Positions 38,464 to 47,721 are shown, counted from the first letter of the stretch. The stretch: 64,000 bases of DNA from Psychrobacter sp. 1044 (GCF_904846525.1 NZ_CAJHAZ010000010.1:96937-160936); one strand, 5' to 3'. The notes: a model not told the origin generated them from the letters alone. Made by a program: numbers and translations.

Positions 38464-40296
38464 CTACTCTTCTGCTGATGAATGTTTCTGTATCAGCCAA
38501 TATTGTACCAATGCATTCAACTGCTCTTGTTTAAAAGGCTTGGTACAGTAATCTTGCATCCCAACTTTTAAATACTTTTCGCGCTCACCGTCCATTGCAT
38601 TGGCGGTCAACGCAATAATAGGTGGTAATGACTGAGGATCATAGAGTTCATGCAATTTAATAGTGGCCTGCACGCCATCTAAAATAGGCATGTGATGGTC
38701 CATTAAAATGACATCATAACGCTCAGGTGAGAGCGCAAAAATCTCAATAGCCTGCTGCCCATCAGTGACATGCGTGACCGTATGACCACTATTATTCAGG
38801 GCTTTTTTAGCGATAATGGCATTGACGGTATCGTCTTCAACCAACAATATATGACCAGCACGCTCATGGGTCGGCTCAATCATCGTAAAGTCATTTGACT
38901 CTTGCCACATCTCATACTGGTTTTCATCGATAGTCGGTAGCGGTAATAAAACACTGAACGTAGTGCCCACACCTACTTCGCTATCCACATCGATATAACC
39001 GCCCATCAAATCAACCAAAGACTTACAAACCGAGAGTCCAAGACCTGTGCCACCATAAAGACGGTGGGTGAATTTGTTTGCTTGGTCATAAGCATCAAAT
39101 ATCGCATCCAATGACTCAGCTTTGATGCCGACACCCGTATCTGTAACTTCAATGCATAAGGTCATGACTTCATGATAGATGGTATTACTGATAGCTTCTT
39201 GAGCCGCTATTTTGCTGAGATCACTTGCCGAAATACCTTGAGCGCGATATTGGTCAGCGCTGTCATCGTCAAAACCATCACAATGACAATTGGGTACATG
39301 TTTGACATCAATAGTGACTCGCCCACCCTCACGAGTGAATTTAATCGCATTATTAACAAGGTTTGCTAAAATTTGTTTGAGGCGTACTGGATCGCCTTGT
39401 ACATAGGGCGATAACGACTCGGTATAATGGTAGTCTAAAATGAGCCCTCGCTGACGTGCTTTGACAGCAAAGAGGCTGACTACCTCATTACATAATGCAG
39501 ATAAGTTAACAGGAATAGAATCAATGGTCATTTTCCCAGATTCTACTTTCGATAAATCTAAAATCCCGTTAATGATCGCCATCAAATGCTCATTGGAAAC
39601 TTTGATATTGTCCACGTATTCTTGTTGTTCACTGCTAAGTTTAGTCTCACCAAGCATCTCCACCATACCAATAATGCCATTCATCGGTGTACGGATTTCA
39701 TGACTCATATTGGCCAAAAAGTCTGATTTCATCTCATTAGCATGTTTGGCATCACGCTGCTTATCCTGTAGCTGCAAGGCATCTGCCGCCATCATCGCAA
39801 ATTGAGCCAACACCTTTGCTTTTTGCTCATCAAAGTCATGATTGGGCTTCATATCCATCACACACAGCGAGCCCAAACGATAGCTTTTATTGTCCTCATG
39901 CAAAATAATTGGCGCACCAGCATAAAACTGTAGGTACGGCGATTCTGTCACTAGGGGATTGTGGCTAAAGCGGCTGTCTTTGGCTAAGTCCGGTACTACA
40001 AAGACGTCGTTAGAGAGCACGGTATAATTGCAAATAGCCACTTCACGAGTCGTGCGGCAAACACCGCCCAGTCCTTGGACAGATTTTAGATACTGTGTTT
40101 CTTCATCCATGAAAGTGATGGTCACAACTGGTACATCAAAAAATAGCTTTGCCAGATCAATTAGACGCTTAAATGCAGGCTCATCATTGTCGTTGAGCAC
40201 CTGATACTTCCTAAGCTTATTGATGCGTTCTACTTCATCTGCCGCCACTGGGTAGCTGTGTTTAGGTGCGTTCAATATAGACAAGATAGACTCCAT
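38464..40296 (-). CDS. Hybrid histidine kinase: GAF, HisKA, HATPase, receiver
   Basis: A 610-residue soluble sensor kinase. Residues about 25-170 form a GAF domain; there is no membrane segment, so the signal is intracellular. The HisKA phosphoacceptor is His199 (ANMSHEIRTPMNG), followed by an N-box (LVNNAIKF), G1 (DTGVGI) and G2 (GGTGLGLSV). The C-terminal receiver has the acidic LLVEDD and phosphoacceptor Asp533 in ILMDHHMP. A stretch of about 35 residues rich in His/Cys/Asp (HVPNCHCDGFDDDS) lies between N-box and G1 and is unusual. No Hpt domain or cognate regulator is adjacent. Its ATG is 9 bp after the tcdA stop, so it is probably transcribed with tcdA. Confidence 0.92.
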   Translation of the reverse strand: MESILSILNAPKHSYPVAADEVERINKLRKYQVLNDNDEPAFKRLIDLAKLFFDVPVVTITFMDEETQYLKSVQGLGGVCRTTREVAICNYTVLSNDVFVVPDLAKDSRFSHNPLVTESPYLQFYAGAPIILHEDNKSYRLGSLCVMDMKPNHDFDEQKAKVLAQFAMMAADALQLQDKQRDAKHANEMKSDFLANMSHEIRTPMNGIIGMVEMLGETKLSSEQQEYVDNIKVSNEHLMAIINGILDLSKVESGKMTIDSIPVNLSALCNEVVSLFAVKARQRGLILDYHYTESLSPYVQGDPVRLKQILANLVNNAIKFTREGGRVTIDVKHVPNCHCDGFDDDSADQYRAQGISASDLSKIAAQEAISNTIYHEVMTLCIEVTDTGVGIKAESLDAIFDAYDQANKFTHRLYGGTGLGLSVCKSLVDLMGGYIDVDSEVGVGTTFSVLLPLPTIDENQYEMWQESNDFTMIEPTHERAGHILLVEDDTVNAIIAKKALNNSGHTVTHVTDGQQAIEIFALSPERYDVILMDHHMPILDGVQATIKLHELYDPQSLPPIIALTANAMDGEREKYLKVGMQDYCTKPFKQEQLNALVQYWLIQKHSSAEE

Positions 40297-40305
40297 TAAA
40301 TAAGA

Positions 40306-41187
40306 TCAGACGCTCGGCTTGATGCCCGTCTGCTTTATTAATAATTGTAAAGCTTCACTGACCATAATCATCGCGACGACTGATGTAACGACAACTGCTG
40401 AGCCATAGCCACCACAGTGCAACCCACCTGTTTGACAGCTTTTATCTACCCGTGGTGGCTCTGTAGAGTAGACACATTTGATCCCGAACTTTTCTTTTAG
40501 TGTACTATTAATGCCTTTTTCGTGGCGCAGCTTATTGCGTAATTTGGCAAGTAAAGGATCTTGGTAACTATCACGCAAGTCGCTCACCCTAATCTGACTA
40601 GGGTCTATCTTACCGCCTGCGCCGCCTGCACACACCAGTTTTAATTTATTAAAACGACAATGTAGCGCGATGGCAAGCTTGGCATTCATATCATCTACGC
40701 AGTCCAAAATAACCATAGGTCTGCCTTGAGCGATAGCGGCTTTTGCTTCACCGCGACTTGGCAATAAAGTGGCGACGTTTTCTACAGTTAAAAAATCATC
40801 GATCAAGTTTAGCGTTACTTTGGGATTAATTTCACGAATACGGGTGGCCATCGCTGCAATTTTACTCTCACCAAAGGTGCTGTCTAGTGCAGGCAACTGC
40901 CGATTGACATTGGATGCAACCAATACGTCCAAATCGATCAACGTAATAGTGCCCACTGCCGTTCTTGCCAAAGCCTCAGCTGCCCAAGAACCAACGCCTC
41001 CAACGCCAATAACGTATACATGCGCATCGGCAAAAGTAGTGACAGCTGCCGTACCATAAAGAGTGCGCGTGCCTTGAAAACGGCGTTCATACTGCACATT
41101 GTCTTCGCTAAGCTCTTCCGTTCTTGTAACGTCTTCGGTGCCAATGGATTCTGTCATTGTTTGCTCAAATGGTTGTATTTCAATCAT
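40306..41187 (-). CDS. tcdA: tRNA threonylcarbamoyladenosine dehydratase
   Basis: A 293-residue E1-like ATP-dependent enzyme of the ThiF/MoeB superfamily that cyclises t6A37 of tRNA to ct6A. The ATP-binding VIGVGGVGSWAAEALA motif (about residues 55-70) and LIDLDVLVASNVNRQ are clear, as are the downstream CVDDMNAKL and GGLHCGGYGSAVV segments typical of TcdA/CsdL. The N-terminal 30 residues are a variable acidic extension. The stop is 9 bp before the hybrid kinase start. Confidence 0.95.
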   Translation of the reverse strand: MIEIQPFEQTMTESIGTEDVTRTEELSEDNVQYERRFQGTRTLYGTAAVTTFADAHVYVIGVGGVGSWAAEALARTAVGTITLIDLDVLVASNVNRQLPALDSTFGESKIAAMATRIREINPKVTLNLIDDFLTVENVATLLPSRGEAKAAIAQGRPMVILDCVDDMNAKLAIALHCRFNKLKLVCAGGAGGKIDPSQIRVSDLRDSYQDPLLAKLRNKLRHEKGINSTLKEKFGIKCVYSTEPPRVDKSCQTGGLHCGGYGSAVVVTSVVAMIMVSEALQLLIKQTGIKPSV

Positions 41188-41325
41188 AACTGATTAAATG
41201 CTCTTTTAAATTATTTTGGTGGCGCTTATATTACGTCAATTTCTTTATTCACGGCTATATCATTCACTATCATATCAATGGCTAGCCATACAATAAACCG
41301 TCAGTGATTAAAATATGTGGCACTA

Positions 41326-42312
41326 CTACGACGGATAATCCCATTTTGTTTGCAAAGCACTGCAACTGTTGTGCCACAATTGCTTAGCAAGACTGGCGGG
41401 TTGTACATTGAGCAACTCACTCAAGCTTAGCAATACCCATGGTAAGTTGGCAGGTACATTTCTATTATGTACGGCTGTACTCCTCCGTGCACTGTCTGAG
41501 TTTTGATTTGGCACTGATGAATCATGGTCAGATATTTGGCACATGATAGGCGTCATATCAGGGCAATCCGTTTCTATTACCAAACATTCAACGCCATAGC
41601 TATCAACCGCTGCTTGAATGGCGCGGCGCAGTTTCTTAGCATTGGGATTAGTGATTTGACCGGTAACCCCAAGCTTAAATCCCAACTTAACAAATGCTTT
41701 GGCTTCTTGCGTCCCACCACTAAAACTATGCGCGATACCGCCAAGTTTGTGCGCATCGTAGTCATGCGCTTTTAGTATGGCCAATGCTTCTGCATGTACT
41801 TTACGAATATGTAGCATCACTGGCAGCTGATGAGTTACCGCCATGTCCAATTGTGCCTTAAAAAATCGTACTTGTTTGGCAAATATGTCAGGCGCTTTCA
41901 TCGCCTCAGTAAAGGTGTCCAAACCAATCTCGCCGATTGCTAATGGGCGTTTATCAGCAATCCTTTTTGCCATGGCGGTTAAATGATCGTCAGTATGTTG
42001 TTTAATATAAAAAGGATGCAAACCGACCGCAATATGGATACTAAAATTTGACACTTTTTGTCTATCGACATTGGCTATCGTAGGTAATGACAGCGTATTT
42101 AACAGGCGCTCAGTCTCATACATCCGCTCAAAATGCTGATATAGATAACCCACTAATACCAGATGGCGTACCCCCTGATTGTGAGCCTGCTGCGTCAGTA
42201 TTTCTCTATCATCATCAAAGATTGGGGCATCAAAATGAGTATGCGTGTCAATGAGAGGATAAATAGTAGGTAAGGGCTGTTTGATCATCTTAGGTGAAGC
42301 GATAGGGGTCAT
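41326..42312 (-). CDS. TatD-family metal-dependent hydrolase
   Basis: A 328-residue TatD-family deoxyribonuclease/amidohydrolase. Metal ligands begin with His24 and His26 in IDTHTHFDAP; later signatures are AIGEIGLD, QLPVMLHIRKVHAEAL, AHSFSGG and VIETDCPDM. TatD proteins are 3'-5' exonucleases and DNA repair enzymes, related to YcfH and YjjV. A 30-residue insert rich in Ser/Asn (SDHDSSVPNQNSDSARR) interrupts the final conserved region after the DCPDM motif. Good GGAGTC ribosome-binding site. Confidence 0.92.
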   Translation of the reverse strand: MTPIASPKMIKQPLPTIYPLIDTHTHFDAPIFDDDREILTQQAHNQGVRHLVLVGYLYQHFERMYETERLLNTLSLPTIANVDRQKVSNFSIHIAVGLHPFYIKQHTDDHLTAMAKRIADKRPLAIGEIGLDTFTEAMKAPDIFAKQVRFFKAQLDMAVTHQLPVMLHIRKVHAEALAILKAHDYDAHKLGGIAHSFSGGTQEAKAFVKLGFKLGVTGQITNPNAKKLRRAIQAAVDSYGVECLVIETDCPDMTPIMCQISDHDSSVPNQNSDSARRSTAVHNRNVPANLPWVLLSLSELLNVQPASLAKQLWHNSCSALQTKWDYPS

Positions 42313-42499
42313 TGATAGACTCCAAAATTAATAGTTTTCAGCGAGGCATTCCGTGATTTGTCATTCAATAGACATTATTTGTCATTTTGTAGCAATTATC
42401 ACGTCAATGAACACTTTAGGATGGCAACTTTATTTAAAATGATTTCTACAGTTAAAAAATGCCAATCAACAAAAGAGCATTTGATAAGTAAAGAGACCT

Positions 42500-42688
42500 T
42501 CAACACGCCCTATTAGTATTATCATGATTGGCTTTTGCATTGTGCTCATATGAATGCTCATCTGATACATTTTTACCATCTAACTCTCTGGTAGCAGCTT
42601 GTCGGCTGCTACGCCGAGGAATCACCAATAAGGCGGTGGCAGCGACTGCTAATAAAAACCACTTTTTAGCGTTTGTATGACTTGTCAT
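42500..42688 (-). CDS. Small hypothetical single-pass membrane peptide, 62 aa
   Basis: Not recognised. Starts at the ATG at 42688, which follows GGTGGAAG; an extension to 42757 would need a TTG start. One hydrophobic segment (WFLLAVAATALLVIP) near the N-terminus is followed by a basic RRSSR stretch and a polar, His/Asn-rich tail, so it is probably inserted with the tail in the cytoplasm. The last codons (NRAC and stop) are encoded by GGGCGTGTTGA, which resembles the end of the mobile element at 31045, so the C-terminus may be a product of an insertion. Expression is uncertain. Confidence 0.5.
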   Translation of the reverse strand: MTSHTNAKKWFLLAVAATALLVIPRRSSRQAATRELDGKNVSDEHSYEHNAKANHDNTNRAC

Positions 42689-42746
42689 TGCTTCCACCCC
42701 TACCTTTATATCATCATCTACAATATTTATCAGCAAGTGTTCATAC

Positions 42747-42918
42747 TTACTACTCAATTACTCATTAGTATACTGCGATATACAAACTGCTATGTTTATC
42801 TGTGTTATGAATACGCAAGCTAATGTACGGCGTAGTCTATTTATTACACCGTGTCTCTACATGCTATAAGAATAGGAGGCGAGCGCTTTATTAACCTATC
42901 ATTAATAAAGCGCTTTTT
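42747..42918 (+). ncRNA. Candidate plus-strand small RNA with promoter and terminator
   Basis: The plus strand holds TTACTA (42747-42752), a 16-base spacer, TATACT (42769-42774), and about 110 bp later a perfect 13-bp stem AGCGCTTTATTAA / TTAATAAAGCGCT followed by six T (42882-42918). All protein genes here run on the minus strand and the hairpin lacks a T-run in that direction, so the terminator has no obvious client other than a short plus-strand transcript of about 135 nt. No ORF with a good start is contained in it. Speculative. Confidence 0.35.
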
Positions 42919-42925
42919 TGAGTTC

Positions 42926-45172
42926 TTAACGGTTTAAAGGATAAGTTGTCATACCATTATTAGGACTGTCTACTTTGGTAAAACCTTGAGACTGAGACTT
43001 TGGTGTCTGATCGCGCTTAGGAACAAGGGGATTGAGCGGCATCAATTCATAATCTGCGCTAACATCGCCATTCCAACCTTCCGTACCGCTCAATGGCAGC
43101 TGTTTGATGGTACCGTTTTTATCAATGACCAATTGTAGGACGCGCATTTGGTTAAATTTGCGTTCGGTGACACTGGCGACTGCCCTGCCATCACGTAAAA
43201 TGGTTGGCTGTAAAAATATGATCAAGTTGCTTTTTTGCGTTGTGTCATTGTCAGAGCGGAACAGTCGACCAATGACTGGTACATTACCCAAGCCAGGGAC
43301 TTTTTGTTGGCGCGTAGTGCTGTTTTCACGCATCAAGCCACCAAGAGCAATGGTCTGCTGATCATCAGCCAGAATCGTCGTATTGATGAGGCTTTTATTG
43401 GTGATCAAACCACTGGCGTTACCCGTACTGCCCGGTACCACCGATGAGACTTCTTGTGAGACTTCCAAGCGTACGGTGCCATTGTCGCCAATATGAGGAA
43501 TGACATTTAGGTTGATACCAATATCCTGACGATCAATGGTTTGAAAGGGGTTGCTAGAATCGTTGCCACTGGTGGTAAAGGAACCTGTCACAAAAGGCAC
43601 GTTTTGACCCACTAAAATACTGGCTTTTTCATTGTCCAATGTCAAAATTGATGGCATAGACAGCAGATTGGCACTGGTAGAAGAATCAAGCGCTTGCAAG
43701 ATAGCCCCATAAAACTGGGTGTTTCCCTGACTGTCTTTGCTGCTATCACCAATACCAATCAAAGCACCAGCTATCGATCCTGCTGCTGCACTGATACTGG
43801 CGGCACCGCCACCCAACGCCGCGGCAGCAAGTGCTGTAGCACTCGCGCCTACGTTATTGAAGTTTACGACTCCGTAGCCGCTATTGGCATTGCCAAGCGC
43901 CCATTGCACACCAAGCTGGGTCGCATCATCACCTGACACTTCTACAATAGCCGCTTGAATCAATACTTGCGCGCGGCGACTGTCCAACTGATTGACCGCA
44001 TCTTCAATCTCAAACATCAGCTCAGGTGCCGCATTAACGATAACGGCATTTTGGGTTTCATCAGCGATAATACTAAAAGGTCGCCCGCCAACACCTGTAC
44101 CAGTACTACTCGAATTGGCACCAGAGGTCGCTGAGGTCGGCGCGTTGTTAGTCGTGCTACCACTAGACTCATTAGTCAAGGTAGCGCCCGTGCTACTGGA
44201 ATCGTTCAATGATGCAGACTCTAACGAGGACGTTGCTCCAGCGCTATTAATAGATTGATTGGCGAGCAATCCGCGTAGCATATCTGCAATATGACCTGCA
44301 CTGGCATATTTTAATCGAAAGACACGCAGACCACTCAAACGCCTTGTAGGCGTGGTGTCCAATTGATTGACCATCTCTTTGACTTTAGCAATCATCTCCG
44401 GACTGCCTTTCACCAACAATCTATCACTAGAGGTATCAGCGATGACTTTAAGCTGGTTATTACCACCTTGTGCTTGCCCGCTACCAGCGCTTGCAACCAA
44501 GGCGCTAATCAATTCCATCATACGTTCAGCATCGACGTGACGTAGTGGTATCACTTGCAAACTGTCATTGACGTTGCTATCTAAATCGCGGATGAGCGAC
44601 GTCAGCTGATTAAGACTATCTGCACGATCGGACAATACCAAGGCATTGACACCAGGCACGGCAGCGGCATGAGCTGATTGGGGCATAAGCGGACGGATGA
44701 CACCCAGCACTTCTGCGGCTTGGGTATTGGTTAAATAAATAACACGAGTAGCTAACGCCTCACCAACACTGTCACCGCGTAAATCAACAGCCACGCCAGA
44801 TTGTTTGGCGACATTATCTGGCACCAATTTGATGGTCGTTCCCGAGTCAATCGCTGCAATACCGTTGACTTGCATCACACTCAAAAACAGCTGATATATT
44901 TCGTCACGCGACAAGGCTTTGTTAGAAATCACCGTCACATTGCCATTAATACGTGGATCAAGGACAAAGTTTTGGTCAGTGATGGTTGCCACCTCATTAA
45001 TAAAGGCTTTGATATCGGCATCTTGTAAGTTGACTTTCCAGCTCTCAGCACTCGCAAGACCCGTACTGGCAGCCCATAATGGTACGGCGAGGCAAAGAGG
45101 ACGACACAGGCGCATCAGGCGCTGCAAAACATGGTACAGAGGCGTGACTGAAAAATTATGAAAACTTACCAT
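42926..45172 (-). CDS. gspD: Type II secretion system secretin
   Basis: A 748-residue outer-membrane secretin. A signal peptide ends at GLASAES (residues about 1-43), followed by N0 (VNLQDADIKAFINEVA), N1-N3 domains and the secretin core (VPFVTGSFTTSGNDSSNPFQ, GLMRENSTTRQQKVPGLGNVPVIGRLFRS in two pieces). A Ser/Thr/Asn-rich loop of about 55 residues (305-360) interrupts N3, which is common in this family. It forms the outer-membrane pore for folded exoproteins. The start ATG has only a weak ribosome-binding site. Third gene of gspN-gspC-gspD; the other T2SS genes are elsewhere, as in Acinetobacter. Confidence 0.95.
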   Translation of the reverse strand: MVSFHNFSVTPLYHVLQRLMRLCRPLCLAVPLWAASTGLASAESWKVNLQDADIKAFINEVATITDQNFVLDPRINGNVTVISNKALSRDEIYQLFLSVMQVNGIAAIDSGTTIKLVPDNVAKQSGVAVDLRGDSVGEALATRVIYLTNTQAAEVLGVIRPLMPQSAHAAAVPGVNALVLSDRADSLNQLTSLIRDLDSNVNDSLQVIPLRHVDAERMMELISALVASAGSGQAQGGNNQLKVIADTSSDRLLVKGSPEMIAKVKEMVNQLDTTPTRRLSGLRVFRLKYASAGHIADMLRGLLANQSINSAGATSSLESASLNDSSSTGATLTNESSGSTTNNAPTSATSGANSSSTGTGVGGRPFSIIADETQNAVIVNAAPELMFEIEDAVNQLDSRRAQVLIQAAIVEVSGDDATQLGVQWALGNANSGYGVVNFNNVGASATALAAAALGGGAASISAAAGSIAGALIGIGDSSKDSQGNTQFYGAILQALDSSTSANLLSMPSILTLDNEKASILVGQNVPFVTGSFTTSGNDSSNPFQTIDRQDIGINLNVIPHIGDNGTVRLEVSQEVSSVVPGSTGNASGLITNKSLINTTILADDQQTIALGGLMRENSTTRQQKVPGLGNVPVIGRLFRSDNDTTQKSNLIIFLQPTILRDGRAVASVTERKFNQMRVLQLVIDKNGTIKQLPLSGTEGWNGDVSADYELMPLNPLVPKRDQTPKSQSQGFTKVDSPNNGMTTYPLNR

Positions 45173-45301
45173 ATTGATGATTACCTACAGTGATGTCGCT
45201 TAGTATGTACTGGATTTATTGTGTGCTAAGGTGCTCAATGATTGCTTTGCTCACTTAATATTCTGCCCACAATGGCATTATTTAAGTGGCACTATCTAAA
45301 T

Positions 45302-45331
45302 ACTTGTTTACTTAAAACTTATTTGCTTAAA
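45302..45331. repeat. 15-bp degenerate direct repeat at the gspC 3' end
   Basis: acttgtttacttaaa followed directly by acttatttgcttaaa; the second copy overlaps the gspC stop codon. The rest of the 154-bp gspC-gspD gap holds no gene. Confidence 0.6.
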
Positions 45332-46223
45332 ACTGCTGACGAATGGTAATGACTTGATCGCCGCGTTGCACCTCTATTTGCGCCTCACCTGATTGCTGTA
45401 CCTGTTGCAGCACACTAGCATCTTGGGCAGGATTACTACCCACGCTTTGACCATTAACCGTTAGCACTTTATCACCTGGCTCAAGCCCTAGGCGATTACG
45501 CAGCTTTGCTGGCATTGCAGGCGTTACTTGATAGTTTTCCCCTGCTGCCATAACCCCCATCCTACTCAAATAACTGGCGGGGTTTTCTTGCAATTCTGTG
45601 ACCGCCTCATCGATAGCAGATTGCGGGCTACTGTCACTGCCTGTCGCAGCGGACTCTTCCTCAGTATTTTGTGTAGGCTGAGGGGCGTTTGGCAACATGC
45701 TGTTATCTGGCAAGCGCTGATTACTGACGGCACCTGCGATCATGTCACTTTGGTCTAATGGCATCGCGGCTGGCATGCTAATGACGGTTTGCTTGTCACT
45801 AGCATCAGCGATGACAACCGAGTTCCAATCGACAGCGACAAGGGTATAGCCACTGTCTTTTAGCGCGTCACCGATTCGATAGTTTTTCACTTCACCATTG
45901 ACATCCAGTAGTGCCGAGGACATGCTCTCTGGCATTGCTAACAGAACGCCTTTTAGATTGACATTGGGCGGTGGCTGCACTGCTGCTGCAATAGGATCAG
46001 GGTCTGCAAAAATAGCAAATAATCCACTATAGTCCTTGCCAGATGCCGATGTATTTTGCAAAGCTGCTGGTGGCAACATCGGTGCCAATGGTGCTGCGAG
46101 CAACAACCATAGTAATCGAGCCGCTGTCCAGCATAACCAAGCAACAGCCAATAACAATACCCAACCTGAGAATCGATTAAGGGTGTTAAGCACAGATTTT
46201 AAAGTTGTAGAAACATTCATCAT
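45327..46223 (-). CDS. gspC: Type II secretion inner-membrane protein GspC
   Basis: A 298-residue bitopic inner-membrane protein that connects the inner-membrane platform with the secretin. One transmembrane helix (WVLLLAVAWLCWTAARLLWLL in two parts, residues about 20-42), a homology-region domain (VNLKGVLLAMPESMSSALLDV, in two pieces, then VDWNSVVIAD), a Gln/Ser-rich linker (about 165-215), and a C-terminal PDZ domain with GLEPGDKVLTVNGQ. It begins immediately after the gspN stop and shares the GspN, GspC, GspD order. Confidence 0.93.
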   Translation of the reverse strand: MMNVSTTLKSVLNTLNRFSGWVLLLAVAWLCWTAARLLWLLLAAPLAPMLPPAALQNTSASGKDYSGLFAIFADPDPIAAAVQPPPNVNLKGVLLAMPESMSSALLDVNGEVKNYRIGDALKDSGYTLVAVDWNSVVIADASDKQTVISMPAAMPLDQSDMIAGAVSNQRLPDNSMLPNAPQPTQNTEEESAATGSDSSPQSAIDEAVTELQENPASYLSRMGVMAAGENYQVTPAMPAKLRNRLGLEPGDKVLTVNGQSVGSNPAQDASVLQQVQQSGEAQIEVQRGDQVITIRQQF

Positions 46224-47051
46224 CTAGCGTGTCCCCAGCCCATTTAGCAACGGCTGACGCACACTAACAACTGGCGTATCTTGGGGTGCTTGCCCTTTAT
46301 ACTCAGGCATACTTTCTAATAAACGCTGCGTCAAACTGACATCCAACATATTATCGCCATCGATATATAAGTCGCCCAAGCGCTTATCTTGATTGTTTAA
46401 TAAATTGATATGGAGTAGGTTTTTATTGTTTTTTTGCTCGGCACTTAACTCAGCACGCATCGTAGGCATGGTCAGATAAAAAACCTTGCCACCGCTAGGA
46501 TAGCCTATCTCACCGCCGACCCATGTCAACTGACCATCGGCTTGAGTAAAACCAGATGGATTTTTTGTTGAAGCATTTTCTGCGGCGGCAATTGAGCCAG
46601 ACTGACGGCTGAGCGAGACATTATTGACCTGAATCGGTGTATTGGGCAATTGCCAATCAACCAAACTTGCCAACGTCTCAGGTGCTATCTTGCCGCTCAT
46701 ATTATCCACTTGCCATGAGCTGGTGCCTATTTTTACTTGTCCATTGAGGCGAGTTTGTGCTGAATTGATATCGACCTCTGCACTTATCTTACCCAATAAC
46801 AAATGCCATGGCTGCCACGACCATTCTGCCGTACCTGTGAGCGGTGTCGCTGCTAAAGGCATCTGCCAGATAACGGAGCCTTGCCATAAATTACCCGACA
46901 CATGCTGTACATAAGGCGTTTCGGGAGCATACTTTTCAAGCAGCCACGCCGCTGGCATTTGCAACACAGCAAATAATGCAAATAATACAAACCCAACCAG
47001 CCACCACAGCTTACGAGGGCGCTTATGAGACGACGCAGATACTTGGGGCAC
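46224..47051 (-). CDS. gspN: Type II secretion protein GspN
   Basis: A 275-residue protein with an N-terminal transmembrane segment (LVGFVLFALFAVLQMPAAWLL in two parts) and a periplasmic beta-rich domain (VSGNLWQGSVIWQMP, GTAEWSWQPWHLLLGKISA). GspN is an accessory type II secretion component of unclear role. I start it at the GTG at 47051 (upstream AAGAG), because the ATG at 47147 falls inside a transcription terminator hairpin and the first 32 codons of that frame look non-coding. Directly followed by gspC without a gap. Confidence 0.85.
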   Translation of the reverse strand: MPQVSASSHKRPRKLWWLVGFVLFALFAVLQMPAAWLLEKYAPETPYVQHVSGNLWQGSVIWQMPLAATPLTGTAEWSWQPWHLLLGKISAEVDINSAQTRLNGQVKIGTSSWQVDNMSGKIAPETLASLVDWQLPNTPIQVNNVSLSRQSGSIAAAENASTKNPSGFTQADGQLTWVGGEIGYPSGGKVFYLTMPTMRAELSAEQKNNKNLLHINLLNNQDKRLGDLYIDGDNMLDVSLTQRLLESMPEYKGQAPQDTPVVSVRQPLLNGLGTR

Positions 47052-47115
47052 GGTTGCATAACTCTTATATAAGACAAAAACGTCATTATCATAACAAACA
47101 ATGGCATACAGATGA

Positions 47116-47172
47116 CAGAAAAAAAGCCAGTATCTTTTTACCAACATAATGGCAATAAAGATACTGGCTTTT
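47116..47172. terminator. Intrinsic terminator upstream of gspN
   Basis: Long stem GCCAGTATCTTT / AAAGATACTGGC with A/T runs on both sides and a loop of about 20 bases. It probably ends the H-NS gene transcript and separates it from gspN. Confidence 0.8.
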
Positions 47173-47281
47173 ATCAGCTTCTAAGACGAAAGGACTATCA
47201 CGATCAAACGCTATCATTACACACAAATCATGAGAAACAAGCCCGATGATCAGAGTAGATATAACATGGCGCTTTTTTAAA

Positions 47282-47328
47282 ACAGAACTTATTTAAACAA
47301 GCGCTTATTTAGACGAGCGCTTATTTTA
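47282..47328. repeat. Degenerate 16-bp tandem repeat, three copies
   Basis: acagaacttatttaa, acaagcgcttatttag and acgagcgcttatttta are consecutive, the last two differing at three positions. It lies between the H-NS gene and the terminator upstream of gspN. Confidence 0.65.
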
Positions 47329-47397
47329 AATAGCCTTTAATAAAAATTGTACCTTGCTAAATTTAAACCGACATCATCTTGTTAGCCACTACACTAT

Positions 47398-47721
47398 TTA
47401 GATAGCAAAATCTTCGATACTACGACCTGCTGCTAGCGCTTCAACCAACCACGTTGGCTTGCGACCACGGCCAGTCCATGTTTCTTCGTTATTGTCAGTA
47501 TTGCGATACTTGATGCTGCGTTTTTTCTCTAGCGTTTCACCAGCTTTTAGAATCTCTTCGATAGAGGCATTGCTGTCTTCTGCAATTTTCTCAAACTGCA
47601 TATAAGCGTCATACAAACGCTGATGTTGTTTTTTGGCAATAAGCTGCTGGGCATTTTCAGTGATGGCACGTAGCTCATCAACGTTCAGGTTTTCTAAATC
47701 AATGGCGGTATTTTTGCTCAT
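47398..47721 (-). CDS. hns: H-NS family nucleoid protein
   Basis: A 107-residue H-NS family protein: N-terminal oligomerisation helices (LNVDELRAITENAQQLIAKK) and a C-terminal DNA-binding domain with TWTGRGRKPTWLVEA, the family's AT-hook-like core. H-NS silences AT-rich or acquired DNA. It lies in an AT-rich part of the window next to the BLUF genes. ATG preceded by TTGGA. The downstream 226 bp holds repeats and the terminator upstream of gspN. Confidence 0.95.
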   Translation of the reverse strand: MSKNTAIDLENLNVDELRAITENAQQLIAKKQHQRLYDAYMQFEKIAEDSNASIEEILKAGETLEKKRSIKYRNTDNNEETWTGRGRKPTWLVEALAAGRSIEDFAI

